A program made the position numbers and the translations under genes. Under the pieces are notes generated by a model. That model was given only the letters and a program-made list of their open reading frames with translations. It searched no databases and was not told where the DNA came from. Below, piece by piece: positions 1 through 9,970 of a stretch of 24,928 nucleotides of DNA (positions are counted from its first letter, which is position 1; every line of letters begins with the position of its first letter). This stretch comes from Chara braunii (taxonomy: Eukaryota; Streptophyta; Charophyceae; Charales; Characeae), in contig BFEA01000922.1 in the NCBI GenBank assembly GCA_003427395.1, positions 200,782 through 225,709 of the forward strand, read 5' to 3'.

Positions 1-4
1 CCCC

Positions 5-140
5 GAGCCACTCCAAGCACCTACACATCGAGGCACTCCATGCACCTACCCACTGAGCCACTCCACACCTATCGACCAAGCCACTCCAAGCACCTACCGA
101 TCTAGCCACTCCAGGCACCTATTGATCTAGCCACTCCAGT
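5..140. repeat. 25-bp degenerate minisatellite, about 5.5 copies
   Basis: The motif AGCCACTCC (AGGCACTCC in one copy) begins at 6, 31, 56, 79, 104 and 129, giving spacings of 25, 25, 23, 25 and 25 bases. Each copy is followed by a variant of AGCACCTACC. The array reaches the left edge of the window, so it may continue outside. It lies upstream of the gag-like frame and could be the leader of element 1 or unrelated DNA. No LTR end or primer-binding site was recognised between it and the gag start. Confidence 0.85.
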
Positions 141-308
141 TGCCCACCGGACGTTAGGAGAACTGCAGTGATCGAAGTGGGAAGGGAATTAGTTTGCCAG
201 ACCCTTGTTTAGATTAAGATTAATATAAGTGTTGAGGACTGCCAAGTGTTGAGGTGTAGGTCTAAGTGGTGAGGACGCGGAGTCAATTTACCTGTGTTGA
301 CCCTCACC

Positions 309-1433
309 ATGGATGACTTCCCGATGTTTGGCTTCTTGGCTTTGTCCGCTGTATGGGGCACCCTCCTCTGTTTCCTCTTTCCATTGGGATCCGTAAGGAT
401 CTTTGGCATGCATGTGGTGAGTCGGTCCGGAGCATCCACACATCCATACTCCGCTGAAGAGCAGACCGATATCGATAGAAGGCTGGCGGAGAAGAAGAAG
501 GAGAAGGAGGAGAAAAGGGAGGAGAAAAGAAGGAAGAAAGAGGCGGAGAAAGAGAGATTGGAGAAGGAGAAAAAAAACTTGGAGGAGAAGTTAAAACTTT
601 TGGAGAAACAGAAACAACAGGCTGAAGTGGTAGAAGAACAAGAAGAAAAAAAAGAAAAAGAAGAAGAGGAGGTGAGGTTGGACGGCCCCAGGCATAGGGT
701 TGAAGGAGGTATGCAAACCGAAAAGAAAGAGTCCAGTCAACTGCATTTCTACCCAGTTGACACCCATACGTGGATGGAGAAGTTCGGGTTTAGGAAGGAT
801 GAGTGGGCAGAAGAGTCAAAGGCCGAGAGGGCTGAACTTACAACAAAGTTGGAGGTGGCAGAGGATGACGCTGAGAGAGAACTACTGATCCAGGAAAGGG
901 AACATGAATTGCATCAGCGGCTCCTAATAAAGAGAAGGGCGGAGTTGGATGAGAAGAGGAGATTGAAAGCTGAAGGGGAAGAAATTGAACGCCAACTGAG
1001 GAAATAGAAAGGTCGTGAGGGGGAATGGAGAGACGACCATGCTCTTATGGTCAATGCCCTACTACATACTAACCAGGAACTCACAGCTATAAACAAGTCT
1101 GTCACGCGACTCGAACAACACAATCACGAGTTCAAGGGCACTTGGAATAACTACTCAAGTGCTGTCCACCGGATAGATGAGCTCGTCGGGGGATATGCAC
1201 AACAATTGGAAGGAATATTCACCTCACAATTAGTAGACACCCTTGTCATGATAAAGTCGGGAAGTGGTGGTGGAGGTGGAAATGATTGTGGTGATGATGG
1301 GAAGGGAGGCAAAGGCCTTAAAAAGGAAGGAGATCTTAAGGGGGAAGAAAGACCATCCGAAGGGGGAGAAAGGAGAGAAAATATGAAGGTAAAGATCCCC
1401 TGGACCTATCACGGAAAAAGAGAAGAAAACTAA
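309..1433 (+). pseudogene. Gag N-terminal region, coiled-coil, one in-frame TAG
   Basis: I chose ATG at 309 because it sits in a good plant context (ACCATGG); the frame also extends upstream through GTG and TTG codons. The frame runs to TAG at 1005-1007 and reopens in the same frame to TAA at 1431-1433. The first 35 residues include a hydrophobic run (FGFLALSAVWGTLLCFLF) resembling a signal anchor. It is followed by a long Lys/Glu-rich stretch predicted to form a coiled coil (about residues 50-125), then a second charged helical region. After the TAG comes a Gly-rich, then Lys/Glu-rich segment. The position upstream of capsid-like, CCHC and protease segments makes this a structural (gag-type) protein. 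The hydrophobic N-terminus is unusual for gag, so a fused or captured segment is possible. Confidence 0.65.
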
Positions 1434-1435
1434 CA

Positions 1436-1985
1436 ATGGGAGGCGCACATGGGCACCTACCTATACGGACAAATGATACCATACTGGGACTGTGTCTTGA
1501 TGGCAGTTCATGCCTTGGGGGAGATGCTGCAAATTTTGCTCTCTCCCTAATGAAAGAGGCAGGGTGCACATCGATGGTAGAATACTCCCAACAGACCCGC
1601 ATAGAAGATTTTTTCCTGCCTTAAAGAACCGGTTTCAGGACAAGAACTTGACCAGACGTACGGAGCATCTGATCCTCAACATAGCCAATCGAAAATGGAA
1701 GAGTGTGTCGACACTAAAGGCCACTTTGGACGAACTCTTCCAGTACCCCGAGCATGGTCTTACTCCAACATAAATCTTTGAACAACTTTGCACGAGCATT
1801 CCCTGAACTTCATCGATCCCAAATGTATGCCCAAACCAAGGAATAGGGCATGACATATTAAAAGTTTAGCAAGATGGCCGTATACCACGCCGACTTCCTC
1901 CAAGAGAAATTATTGCCATTACTGGAAGGACTTACAGAAAGGAGGTCCCTAGAAGAACAAAACGAAATCTGGTAGCATAGAGGGA
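1436..1985 (+). pseudogene. Gag capsid-like region, several frameshifts and stops
   Basis: Continuity is spread over two frames. Frame 2 is open from 1436 to 1624 and reads through a segment ending near IEDFF. Frame 1 continues with LKNRFQDKNLTRRTEHLILN up to the stop near 1773. Frame 2 resumes at 1781 with NNFARAFPELHRSQMYAQTK and runs to about 1980, interrupted by TAG and TAA. The helical, weakly charged composition between the coiled coil and the nucleocapsid knuckle fits a Ty3-type capsid. The assignment rests mainly on position, since I see no diagnostic capsid motif. At least four lesions are present. Confidence 0.5.
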
Positions 1986-2465
1986 AAGGATAGTCTTCTC
2001 GTCACATTCGAGAATAGTGGAGTCAAGGAACTGCCCTATGAAAACATAGATTATGGACTGGAAGACCCAAACAGCAACCGGGCAACCCAGGGAGGGGACT
2101 ATTCAACTGCTGCAGCCCACGGGGGAGGGCAACAAGGAGGAAGAGGAGGCCGAGGAAGAGGTGGAGGAAGAGGACGTGGCACCCAAGGGAGTATTAGCGA
2201 AGGTAGCTATTATATGGGAGGTAGGGGTAATGGTTCCCCACAAGGTGGACGCGGTTCCTCCTCCACAGGTGGAACAGGTAGAGGGTGCAGACCATGGCCA
2301 GCACATCCAGGGATTGTGGATGGAGAACCATGGAAAGAGATGGGTATCGGGCAAGCGTTGTGGGAGAAAAGGCTCAAGGCCAACCAATGCCTAAAATGTG
2401 GTGATCCCAACCACATTGTCTGCTTTTGCCCTAACTACCACTACCCAAAAGGAAGCAGCCAGTAG
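1986..2465 (+). pseudogene. Gag nucleocapsid: RGG-rich linker and CCHC zinc knuckle
   Basis: This frame is open from just after a TAG near 1977 to TAG at 2463-2465. It contains an acidic segment, then a Gly/Arg-rich linker with many RGG and RGR units (about 2115-2270), then one zinc knuckle of the form C-X2-C-X4-H-X4-C at 2388-2429 (CLKCGDPNHIVCFC). A CCHC knuckle binds nucleic acid and packages the element RNA in retrotransposon Gag; RGG boxes also bind RNA. A long acidic frame on the same strand (2053-2394) is an overlapping shadow, because only this frame carries the knuckle. Confidence 0.8.
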
Positions 2466-2467
2466 GA

Positions 2468-3088
2468 GTCGCAATTGCTCCTGTTGGGCCTTCAGACACA
2501 GATAGACAGACAGAAGCGCGCGCTGAACAGGCACCCCCTTGTCTGAAGGCCCCTATGACAGAGACTGACGTAGGCCCCCACCTAGTTAGTTGTCTGGAGA
2601 CCGCTTGTGGTAGGGTCTCTCTGGGTGGTTCCCTCGCAAGCATCGGTGATGAGCTGATCGCTCGTGACCAAGATTGGGCCAAAATGAGAAGAAGAGTAAA
2701 GGACAACTAATCTTAGCAGATGTAGAAATCAGTAAAGAGCGAGTAGGCGCGTTAATTGATAGTGGATCTACGCGTAGCTACATTAGTCGTAGGGACTGCA
2801 AAATATGCACCTCGACATGACGGTTCTGAAATTGGATGAGCCTGTCATGAGCAGGTTGGCAGACAATTATGAAATGAGAGTAGAGGAGTACGTCAGAGGG
2901 GTAAAGGCAGACTTTCAGTTGGAGGGGGGGAACACGATAGAGAAAGTTTTGCACTCCCTGACCCTCTTAGTGGAGGATAGCCTACCTTTTGACCTGATTC
3001 TAGGGATGAATTGGGGAGAGGCTGCATGAGCTGATGTGAAGATGGGTGAGCGTGAGTGGTGGCTTCCCAGCCCGACGATGGCAACAAG
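2468..3088 (+). pseudogene. Ty3/gypsy aspartic protease region, frameshifted
   Basis: Frame 2 is open from the end of gag to TAA at about 2710 and looks like a gag-pol linker. Frame 1 then carries GQLILADVEI and the catalytic loop ALIDSGSTRSYI, with the DSG triad at 2758-2766. A stop follows near 2818. Frame 0 from about 2805 continues the domain and ends with DLILGMNW at about 2990-3015, the usual C-terminal motif of retrotransposon pepsins. TGA at 3027-3029 interrupts this frame, which continues as ADVKM before another shift near 3088 into the RT frame. The enzyme would cleave the Gag-Pol polyprotein. Three frame changes and a stop make it non-functional. Confidence 0.75.
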
Positions 3089-4055
3089 AAAATGCGACTG
3101 TTTCATGAGTCTGAAGTAGAGTCCAGTCTATCCCTTTGCTGTATGAGTGCTCTTGCGTTCGTCAGGCACGTGGTCAAGGCCAATTTGGTTGACCAAGTCT
3201 TCATAGCGTATGTTAGACCGGTTAATGAAGGCGAGAAGGAGGAGGAGCCAACACCACCTGCAGTTGAAAAACTGCTGAAAGAGTTCGCTGATGTGGGAGA
3301 GGACCCAACAGGAGTAGTGGAAAGGGAAATCAAGCACCGAATGGAGATAGAGCTCGGTAGCAAGACTCCTAAGGGTCTCATTTATCGAATGTCTCCCAAA
3401 GAACTCGATGAGCTGCGCAGGCAGCTTGATGAATTGATAGAGAAGGGGCGGATTAAGCCCAACTCCTCACCGTATGGCGCACTGGTCCTATTCGTGCCCA
3501 AGAGGGAAGGCGAACTGCGAATGTGCATTGACTATAGGGGTCTGAATGTGATTACAGTGAAAAATGGCGGGCCTTTGCCTAGAATAGATGATCTGCTGGA
3601 CAGGGTGCAGGGATGCAAGTATTTTTCCAAAATTGACTTGAAATGGGGCTACCATCAGATAGAGGTATGACCCGAAGACCAGCACAAGATAGGTCTTAGG
3701 ACTCGCTACGGCCACTACGAGTTTGTGGTCATGCCATTTGGTCTGACGAATGCCCCTGCTACCTTCCAAAGGCGCATGAACAATCTCTTTCGTGAATGGC
3801 TAGACAAATTTGTAGTCATTTATTTAGACGACATCTTGATTTTTAGTAAGACTTTAGAGGAGCACCAACAGCATGTGCGTTTGATCTTAGAGAAGCTGCG
3901 CACTGCAAAGTTCAAGCTGAAGCCGAAAAAGTGTGAATGGGCGAAGCGTCAAGTGCTATATCTAGGCCACGTGTTAGTTGGAGATGGAGTCCGACCAGAA
4001 GATGCGAAGATAGCAGCAATCAGGGATTGGCCTACACCGCAAACTCCTATGAAAT
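3089..4055 (+). pseudogene. Ty3/gypsy reverse transcriptase, one in-frame TGA, truncated
   Basis: The true frame begins near 3089 (KKMRLFHESEVES); the ATG at 3056 lies before a frame change and is probably not native. RT motifs appear in order: IYRMSPKELDELRRQLDELI, SSPYGALVLFVPKREG, LRMCIDYRGLN, PLPRIDDLLDRV, FSKIDLKWGYHQI, VMPFGLTNAPATFQ, and the catalytic YLDD at 3821-3832. A single TGA at 3668-3670 lies where such elements usually carry an arginine, so CGA to TGA is the simplest explanation. The thumb and connection continue to about 4055 (RDWPTPQT), where homology stops just before a 20-bp palindrome. Apart from the TGA, the RT core residues look intact. Confidence 0.92.
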
Positions 4056-4060
4056 TGTTT

Positions 4061-4080
4061 GAGCGCGCTTAAGCGCGCTC
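4061..4080. repeat. 20-bp perfect palindrome at RT breakpoint
   Basis: GAGCGCGCTT followed by AAGCGCGCTC is its own reverse complement. A second, 12-bp palindrome (CCCAGCGCTGGG) lies at 4089-4100. The pair sits at the point where RT homology ends, so it may mark an insertion, deletion or recombination junction. Confidence 0.9.
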
Positions 4081-4780
4081 TCAAAGCCCCCAGCGCTGGG
4101 AATCGGGCCCAACGTCCCATATGAAGACATGTAAAAAACAATTTATGAACAAATTGAGACATCGGGGCCATTACCCGTTTTTGGCTTGAGAGTATCCTCC
4201 AAGATCGTGAACACGCTACTGAACTTCGGGATAGATGATGAGAAAACTACGAATCCTTTTTTACGATCGCTAAACACCTCCTGAAATCCACATCAATTTT
4301 CCGAACACTCAAGTATCTAAGGGATTTCCAACAGATCATAACAAAGCTCACCAAAACTAACTTATTCTCTGACAAGCTCATCCAGGCCTCACGCCCCCTG
4401 TCTGCTAGGTTACAAAGCAACGTGACTCACTCCAGCTCTGTCCAGTGTCGTCCTGTGTCAACAACCCCTAGCTGTCCCTTAGGATGCCCCCACATAGCAT
4501 CCCCAGATCTCTCTACAAGGCCTCATGCCCTCACCTTCGGCAAGTTACAGGGCATCACCCCGGCGCCGACCAGCGTCGTTCTGGCATTGAACAGCCACGG
4601 ATCCTGAACATAACACTCTAAATCTAGTGCAGCTTCGTACAAACCACAAGTAGACCCACAGAGTCCTGAGAGATTCTTCAAACTACCAGGAATAACAAGG
4701 GTGCTTGTTTTGAAAATTACATAAAATTTCAGGAAAAGTCCCAACCAAATACAAGTGAAGGATACAAAAATTCCCTCCTT
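4081..4780. other. Unassigned stretch replacing RNase H and integrase core
   Basis: No retroelement domain or convincing gene is visible in either strand. Two weakly similar segments, each starting AGGCCTCA and running into a GTTACA core, occur near 4386 and 4519. The interval replaces the RNase H and integrase core expected in element 1 and may be an unrecognised insertion or deletion-repair filler. Confidence 0.5.
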
Positions 4781-4803
4781 TCCCCTTCATCCCCCTGACC
4801 CAC

Positions 4804-5495
4804 CGCTGCCTCCACCGAAAAGGACTGCCCCTGATCACGAACACTCCTCATCGGCCCCAACTTGGGACATACCTGTTGCCCCCCCCACTCCCACAAAGGC
4901 ATTAGTTCCCACCCAAAGTATGCCTCTGTCAACCCCTTGCCCTTATTTGCCACCACTGGGATATGATGCCGACCCATACATCTCCCCCAGCCCCAGAATA
5001 GAGCATCCTCCAAAATCTTCCCCGTCTCCCTTCAAGGCAATCACCTCCCTCCTTATGAAGCCCTTGCAGAGTAGAGCATTCCCCTTCAAAACCAAACCAT
5101 CACAGCACCAAAAATAATTTGTTTACGCTTAAGAGGAGAATCAGAATTCCGGACGTTGCTATAGATTATTCCCCCCCCCCCTCTCCTCCCCTCCATCTCC
5201 CCCTGTCCCTCCGCTGCCTCCACCGAAAAGGACTGCCCTGATCACCAGCTCTCCTTATCGGCCCCAACTTGGGACATACCTGCTTCCTCCCCCTACTTCC
5301 ACTAAGGCATCCAGTTCCACCCGAAGTATGCCTTAGCCAACCCCTCACCCCTATCTGCCTCTTTTGGGATATGATGCCAGCCCATACATCTCTCCCAGCC
5401 CCAGAATAGGGCATCCCCCTAAAATCTGGCCCCACTCCCTCTATGGCATTTCACCCCCCACCTTGTGAAGCCCCTGCAGAGTAGAGCTCTCCTCC
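4804..5495 (+). repeat. Direct duplication of a proline-rich segment, offset 408 bp
   Basis: A segment of about 290 bp beginning CGCTGCCTCCACCGAAAAGG at 4804 recurs at 5212. Both copies share GCCCCAACTTGGGACATACC, GGGATATGATGCC, CCCAGCCCCAGAATAG and CCCTGCAGAGTAGAGC-like blocks in the same order. The first copy keeps an open Pro/Ser/Thr-rich frame (4755-5117); the second has stops. The second copy runs directly into the integrase C-terminal frame. I infer that the proline-rich segment is the linker upstream of that domain and was duplicated. Confidence 0.8.
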
Positions 5496-5890
5496 TTAAA
5501 TCCCCCACCCCCCACCCTAAGGAGTTCGGGATCTCGCAGAAACTACTACCTGCGTATCGGGGGCCATGGCAAGTCTTAGATGTCAAAGGAGAGGCAGATG
5601 GTCCGTCCTACACTATCAAGATTCCACCCCACCTGCATACGTATCCAGTATTTCATGCATCTAAGTTGCTTCCCTGTATTACAAATGACCAGTTTCCCTC
5701 TTGACGCTCCATGATTCCACCTGATATGGATGGAGGTTATGACGTAGACTGAATAGTGGCTGAAGATACTTTTCGAACAAGTCGCTGAGGGAGGCCGCAG
5801 AGGCAATACAAGGTCAAGTTTGCCCATTAGGAACCCAACGAAGACCGCTGGTCCCCTAGAGAGGAACTAGTACAGACAACCGCTCACATT
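5465..5890 (+). pseudogene. Integrase C-terminal segment and chromodomain-like tail
   Basis: The frame 5465-5704 contains KLLPAYRGPWQVLDV, SYTIKIPPHL and HTYPVFHASKLLP, the module that follows the integrase core in Ty3/gypsy elements. The same frame continues past TGA at 5702 with YDVD-stop-IVAEDTF, RQYKVKF and EDRWSPREELV, which matches the layout of a chromodomain (an aromatic cage and W-x-P-x-E-x-L). Such chromodomains target integration to particular chromatin. Four further stops interrupt the tail (TGA at 5750-5752, then TGA, TAG and TGA). All can be read as C-to-T or G-to-A changes from Trp, Arg or Gln codons. Confidence 0.8.
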
Positions 5891-5921
5891 CTCCTTTTAT
5901 GAGAGGGCACGGAGAGGAATG

Positions 5922-5973
5922 ATTTATTTATTTATTATTATTATTATTATTGTTATTATTATTATTATTTTTA
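5922..5973 (-). repeat. (AAT)n/(AAAT)n 3' tail of the LINE
   Basis: The plus strand shows ATTT units followed by ATT units with one interruption (TGTT). On the minus strand this is an AAT-rich tail directly after the LINE 3' UTR. The related copy at 17.6-18.3 kb also ends in AATAATAAT, so the trinucleotide tail appears to belong to the element rather than being an independent microsatellite. Confidence 0.8.
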
Positions 5974-6382
5974 AACAGGTCCTTATGGTCCTGGCTCCAT
6001 ATCCATTCTGGAGAACGTCAGTCTAGTTCCTATTCCCCCGACAAGTAAAAAACGGGTTACGTCATAATACCCACTCAACGCTTCCTTCCGTCTGGCCGAA
6101 GGACCCCTGATCAACATTGATTGCTCCTTCTAAGGAGGATTGACTGTCAGCTCGCCCTGACCATTTGTTCCTCTCAGGCTTTTATTTAGAGCCTGTCGAA
6201 TGAGTCCCTGTAATACGAGAACAGTGGGGGGGTCCGCTCTGTGTTCTGTTGCTTGTCTTGTCTTTCCCTGTGTGTCCGGTCCTCTTTTTGTTGATCACCA
6301 TTCCAAACCTTCTGCCAGGTCTCCCGACATGTATCCTCGTGGTCTTCACGCTTCTGCCTGGTGCCATTTCTTCCATTTCAGT

Positions 6383-8140
6383 CTATTGTCTACTAACGTT
6401 GCCACCTTGCCTTTTAGCAACCAGTTCCTTATGAAAGTCTGTTTCTTGGTTGCTTGTCTTTCTGGTCTGTCTCGTAGAGTTTGCTATTCTCCGCCATCTG
6501 CTCCTGATTTCTGTCCCTGCCATGCTCACCAGTAGTGACCATATTTCTTCTCTTGCCACCTTTGTTCCCTCAATTGTCTGAGTGCATTTGCCTTTCCATA
6601 TCACCCACAGTGCCAGCTTCCTGAGTAGGGTGAACCATGCTTCCCTGCTGCATGTGATGTTGTTGGGGATGTTAGTTAGAAGTAGGATAGAGATAGGGGG
6701 GATGTTTGGGGGGGGGGCAGCGAACAGGATCGACCATAGCTCGCGGATCTTTTTCCATATCCAGATTGCTTCAGGGCAGAAGAGGAGACAGTGGGGGATG
6801 TCATCGGGTGAGTTGTTGCTGCACATTGAGCAGCATGTCGAGCTATCAGGATCATAATGTTTCCTTCTCTCGTTTAACCATTGGTTGATTGGCAGGGCTG
6901 CATGTGCTATTAACCATTGCATACTTCAGATTCAATTGGTCTGATGAGAGGGTATTTGGTCCATGTGATGGTGATGGGGATCGTGGTATCTAGGTTCAAT
7001 ATGGTTCTCCATTTCTCTGCCAGACTTGAATTCGGGTCCCTGGTTTGTAGTCCGACGCTATACCGGAACTTTATATTCGTTATCCTTCTCGATTTACTGG
7101 CGGCGCCCAGATCCCAGATCCATTCCTTTGGGTTGAATTCCAATTCGTTGATGCTCAGTTCCGGCTGGAATATAAGCCAGGGTGTCTTGTGAGAGACTCT
7201 AACCTTCCTGAGAAAGTAGGTTTCTATTTGTTCGTTCTGGGGTCTTTTGATTAGGATCTCTAGCTCATATAGGCCGTGTTTGATGATGGGGTAGGATATG
7301 AACTTGGCCTGGTAGTTGATCAAGTCTGGTTTTGACACAAACGGTACGCTTTCGTTGGTGGGGTCTGTGTGATGAGCAGTCCCCAGGCTCCTGGTTTCCA
7401 CGTATGTGTCTCTGGTAGAAGGGTTGTCCATTGGGGGGGGAATGCTTTGGAGGATTCCGGACAGGTTGGTGGTCAGTAGATGGCAGCCTTTTAAGGGAGT
7501 GCGGAGGTCCTCTGTGGTGAGCCATTCTTGTCGGTCTTCGGACCACAGATGTTTGACCTGCCATACTCCTCTCTCCACCCATGATAGCCATCTGCAGTCT
7601 TTGGCCCGGAGAGTCCACGGTCTGCCCTCTGTGTCTTTGATCCAGGGATTGCAGAACAGGGGTTGTCGTAGGACTTCCTCTTTGTTGCTCGGGGGGCCTT
7701 TCTTTTCTGGCATCAGACGGCGCCAGGTCTTCAGGATCGGAGACCAGGGGTTGAATGGGGGTCACTGGGTTAGTTTTCCTTGCTGGTCTCCCCGATTTGA
7801 TTGTCCACTCCTTTGCCATGATCCAGAATAGGACACTCATGTTCAGTGGGGTCGCTGCTGGTGCCAAATTCCTTATGCTTGCTATCGCTATCGCGGTCCA
7901 TGAGAGGGCTTGTTTGGTTAGGATTTTGATTACCCATTTGATTTGGAGGGCGATAGTTTCCTGTTTAGGGTCGATTATACCTAGCCCTCCTTGTGGTTTC
8001 CTGATGACAGTTTGCCAGGCCACCTTGTTTATGCAGGTGGTTCTGTTGGGATCGCCAGTCCACAAACAGCACCTGGCTCTCGCCTTCAGCTTCTTCAGGT
8101 CGTCGTGGGGGGGGCACCGTATTGAGGCCATGTACCACAA
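6383..8140 (-). pseudogene. LINE ORF2 C-terminal region with zf-RVT knuckle
   Basis: Three consecutive minus-strand frames continue the LINE protein: about 8140-7725 ([33 protein letters not shown]), 7713-6910 (a long unbroken linker with WLSWVERGVWQVKHLW and KEWIWDLGA), and 6922-6383. The last holds the zinc-binding domain: LPINQWLNERRKHY, a C-X2-C pair (CSMC), then an H and C in IPHCLLFCPEAIWIWKKI. This zf-RVT arrangement is typical of plant L1-type ORF2 C-termini and probably binds element RNA. At least two frameshifts separate the pieces. A stretch near the end (LALWVIWKGKCTQTIEG) matches the second LINE copy at 17.6 kb. Confidence 0.82.
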
Positions 8141-9970
8141 GGTGGAAAATATTCCTAATCAGGGCTCTCCCTAGTAGGGAGGCCTGGGCTTTGTTGCAGG
8201 TGGCTAAACGGGTTATTGCTCTGGCGAGTAGTGACTCCCCCATCCCTTGCCAGATGCCGTCCCTGTTTACCATGATGCCTAGATATCGAAGTGCTTGATC
8301 GCTTGTAGTCCAAGATATTGGGGTGGATGGGTCTGGGGGTTTGGGGGGGGTGCCTTCTGCGAGCCACCACCCTTCCGTTTTCAGCCAGTTCACCTTCATT
8401 TCTGAGGCGAGTCTGAAGGCTTCCATGGCGCGGGCCAGGGCTTGGAAGGAGGAGTTGTTAGCGAGGATGAGGACCGTGAGATCATCTGCGAACATCTGTG
8501 CAGTGGGGAGAGCAAAGTCGTGGAGGGGGTTGTAGTTTTGTTTGGTGAGGCGGTCTATGGATGGGTCCTTGCGCAGGAAAGATGCGATGGCTTCCATTAT
8601 GAACAGGAATATTGTGGGTGCAAGGGGGTTGCCTTGCCGGACGGATCTCGATATCGGGCAGGTTTCTGACAGTATTCTGTTTATCTGCACCCTGCCCATG
8701 GCATCCCCATAGAGTCCTCTCACCCATTCTCTAAAGTTTGGGCCGACTCCCATCTTCTGCATGCAGCTGTGGAGGAAGTCCCAATTAACTTGATCGTACG
8801 CCTTTTCAAAGTCGAAGAATAAGATCACCGCTTGCAATCGTTTTGTCGTGTTTTTCTTTACCGCCTCGTTTAGAGCCATCACATTATCCAGAATGTATCG
8901 ACCCGGGATGAATCCTGCTTGGTCGATGTGAAAGCAACTGTCTGTTAGTTTTATGATTCTGTTGGCTAATGCTTTTGCTAGGATTTTGTACGACGTTGTG
9001 AGAAGTGAGATTGGTCTGTAGTTTTTGAGGTCCTCCTTGTCTCCCTTTTTGTATATTAGTGACACTACGTTGGTGCTTAGAAATTGACCCAGACCTCTCT
9101 TTTCCCTGCTGTCGTTGATGAAGTTCAAGAGGTCGTTGCCCAGTGTTGGCCAGAACTGGATCCAAAATTCTTTGGACAGACCATCAATTCCTGGTGCTTT
9201 GTCGTTTCCCATCTGGGATAGGGCTGCGTGAAGTTCCCCTATGGTGATTGGTTTGTTCAAGTCCTCCGTTTGTTCTTGGGTAATTGTTCTCTCTAGGTAG
9301 GTCATCATGTGCAGGCAGACGTTGATATTTGTTGTTGGAAGGGGGGAGGGGGTTTTGGACTCGTGGAGGTCGTCGTAAAAGGATCTGGCTATTCTTACCA
9401 TGTCTGTGCTGGCTGACTTTGTCATCCCCTGGTCTGCTGGGTCCTTCAGCCCCTCGATTGTGTTGTTCCTTGCATTGGCCTTCATCTTGGAGAAAAAGAA
9501 TTTGGACATGGATTCATTTAGGGCGTAGTCATTCATTCGGCCGCGTATCTGTAGGCCTCCGAGTTCCCATCTTCTCCATTCGTTTAGTTTGTCCTTGGTA
9601 GATTGGAGTAGGTCGTGGTAGAAGGAGTTAGAGGGATCAGATGCTAGGTTGTTTTCTGCGATGTCGAGTACGATTTGTAGTTCCTCCTTCTTGTGTTTGC
9701 GTTCTGCTGCTATGCTTCTAGACTCTGTTGAGACCGTCTGAGATAGGTCCATATAGCTGTCTATGAACCATTTGTGCCTGTCCTGGCGTTTTTCTCATCT
9801 TGCTGTATGAACCACCAGTTCCATCTGACTGCCTCGGTCATTCGTTCAGTGGAGAGGAGTGAGTTGTTGAGTCTAAAGGAGCCTTGTCCTTTTTCTACCA
9901 GAGAGTTGAAATTAAGGAGCAAGGAAGGAACATCTTTGACAGGTAAAGATAGGATTTTTCTTGGAGGGCC
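8120..9970 (-). pseudogene. LINE ORF2 reverse transcriptase segment
   Basis: The main frame is open from 9752 down to 7965, but homology extends upstream. In another frame, 9770-9970 encodes SLLLNFNSLVEKGQGSFRLN and [11 protein letters not shown], then shifts within an A-run near 9793. RT motifs in order are [83 protein letters not shown] and the catalytic [12 protein letters not shown]. These are diagnostic of non-LTR retrotransposon RT, which copies its RNA at nicked chromosomal DNA. Homology leaves this frame near 8120 (after [12 protein letters not shown]), continuing in the frame that is open from 8140. RT core residues appear intact. Confidence 0.9.

Larger units (their letters stand above)
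309..5916 (+). mobile_element. Degenerate Ty3/gypsy chromodomain retrotransposon (element 1)
   Basis: Domains follow Ty3/gypsy order on the plus strand: gag with CCHC knuckle (to 2465), aspartic protease (DSG at 2758-2766), reverse transcriptase (YLDD at 3821-3832), integrase C-terminal segment (about 5510-5700) and a chromodomain-like tail (about 5738-5880). RNase H and the integrase catalytic core are missing. RT homology stops near 4055, followed by about 700 bases of unrelated sequence and then a duplicated proline-rich segment. Many stops and frameshifts show that it is dead. A purine-rich stretch at 5900-5920 may be the polypurine tract. No LTR could be defined, and the LINE 3' end abuts the element at 5922. 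Confidence 0.85.

Noticed and set aside
1005-1007. Programmed stop readthrough in gag
   Set aside because: The TAG is followed by many other stops and frameshifts in gag and pol, so decay is the simpler reading.
2053-2394. Acidic Glu-rich frame in gag
   Set aside because: It overlaps the RGG and zinc-knuckle frame, which carries the recognisable motif, so this one is a shadow.
6582-8535. Plus-strand frames opposite the LINE
   Set aside because: They lie antisense to the recognised RT and zf-RVT protein and show no family motif.
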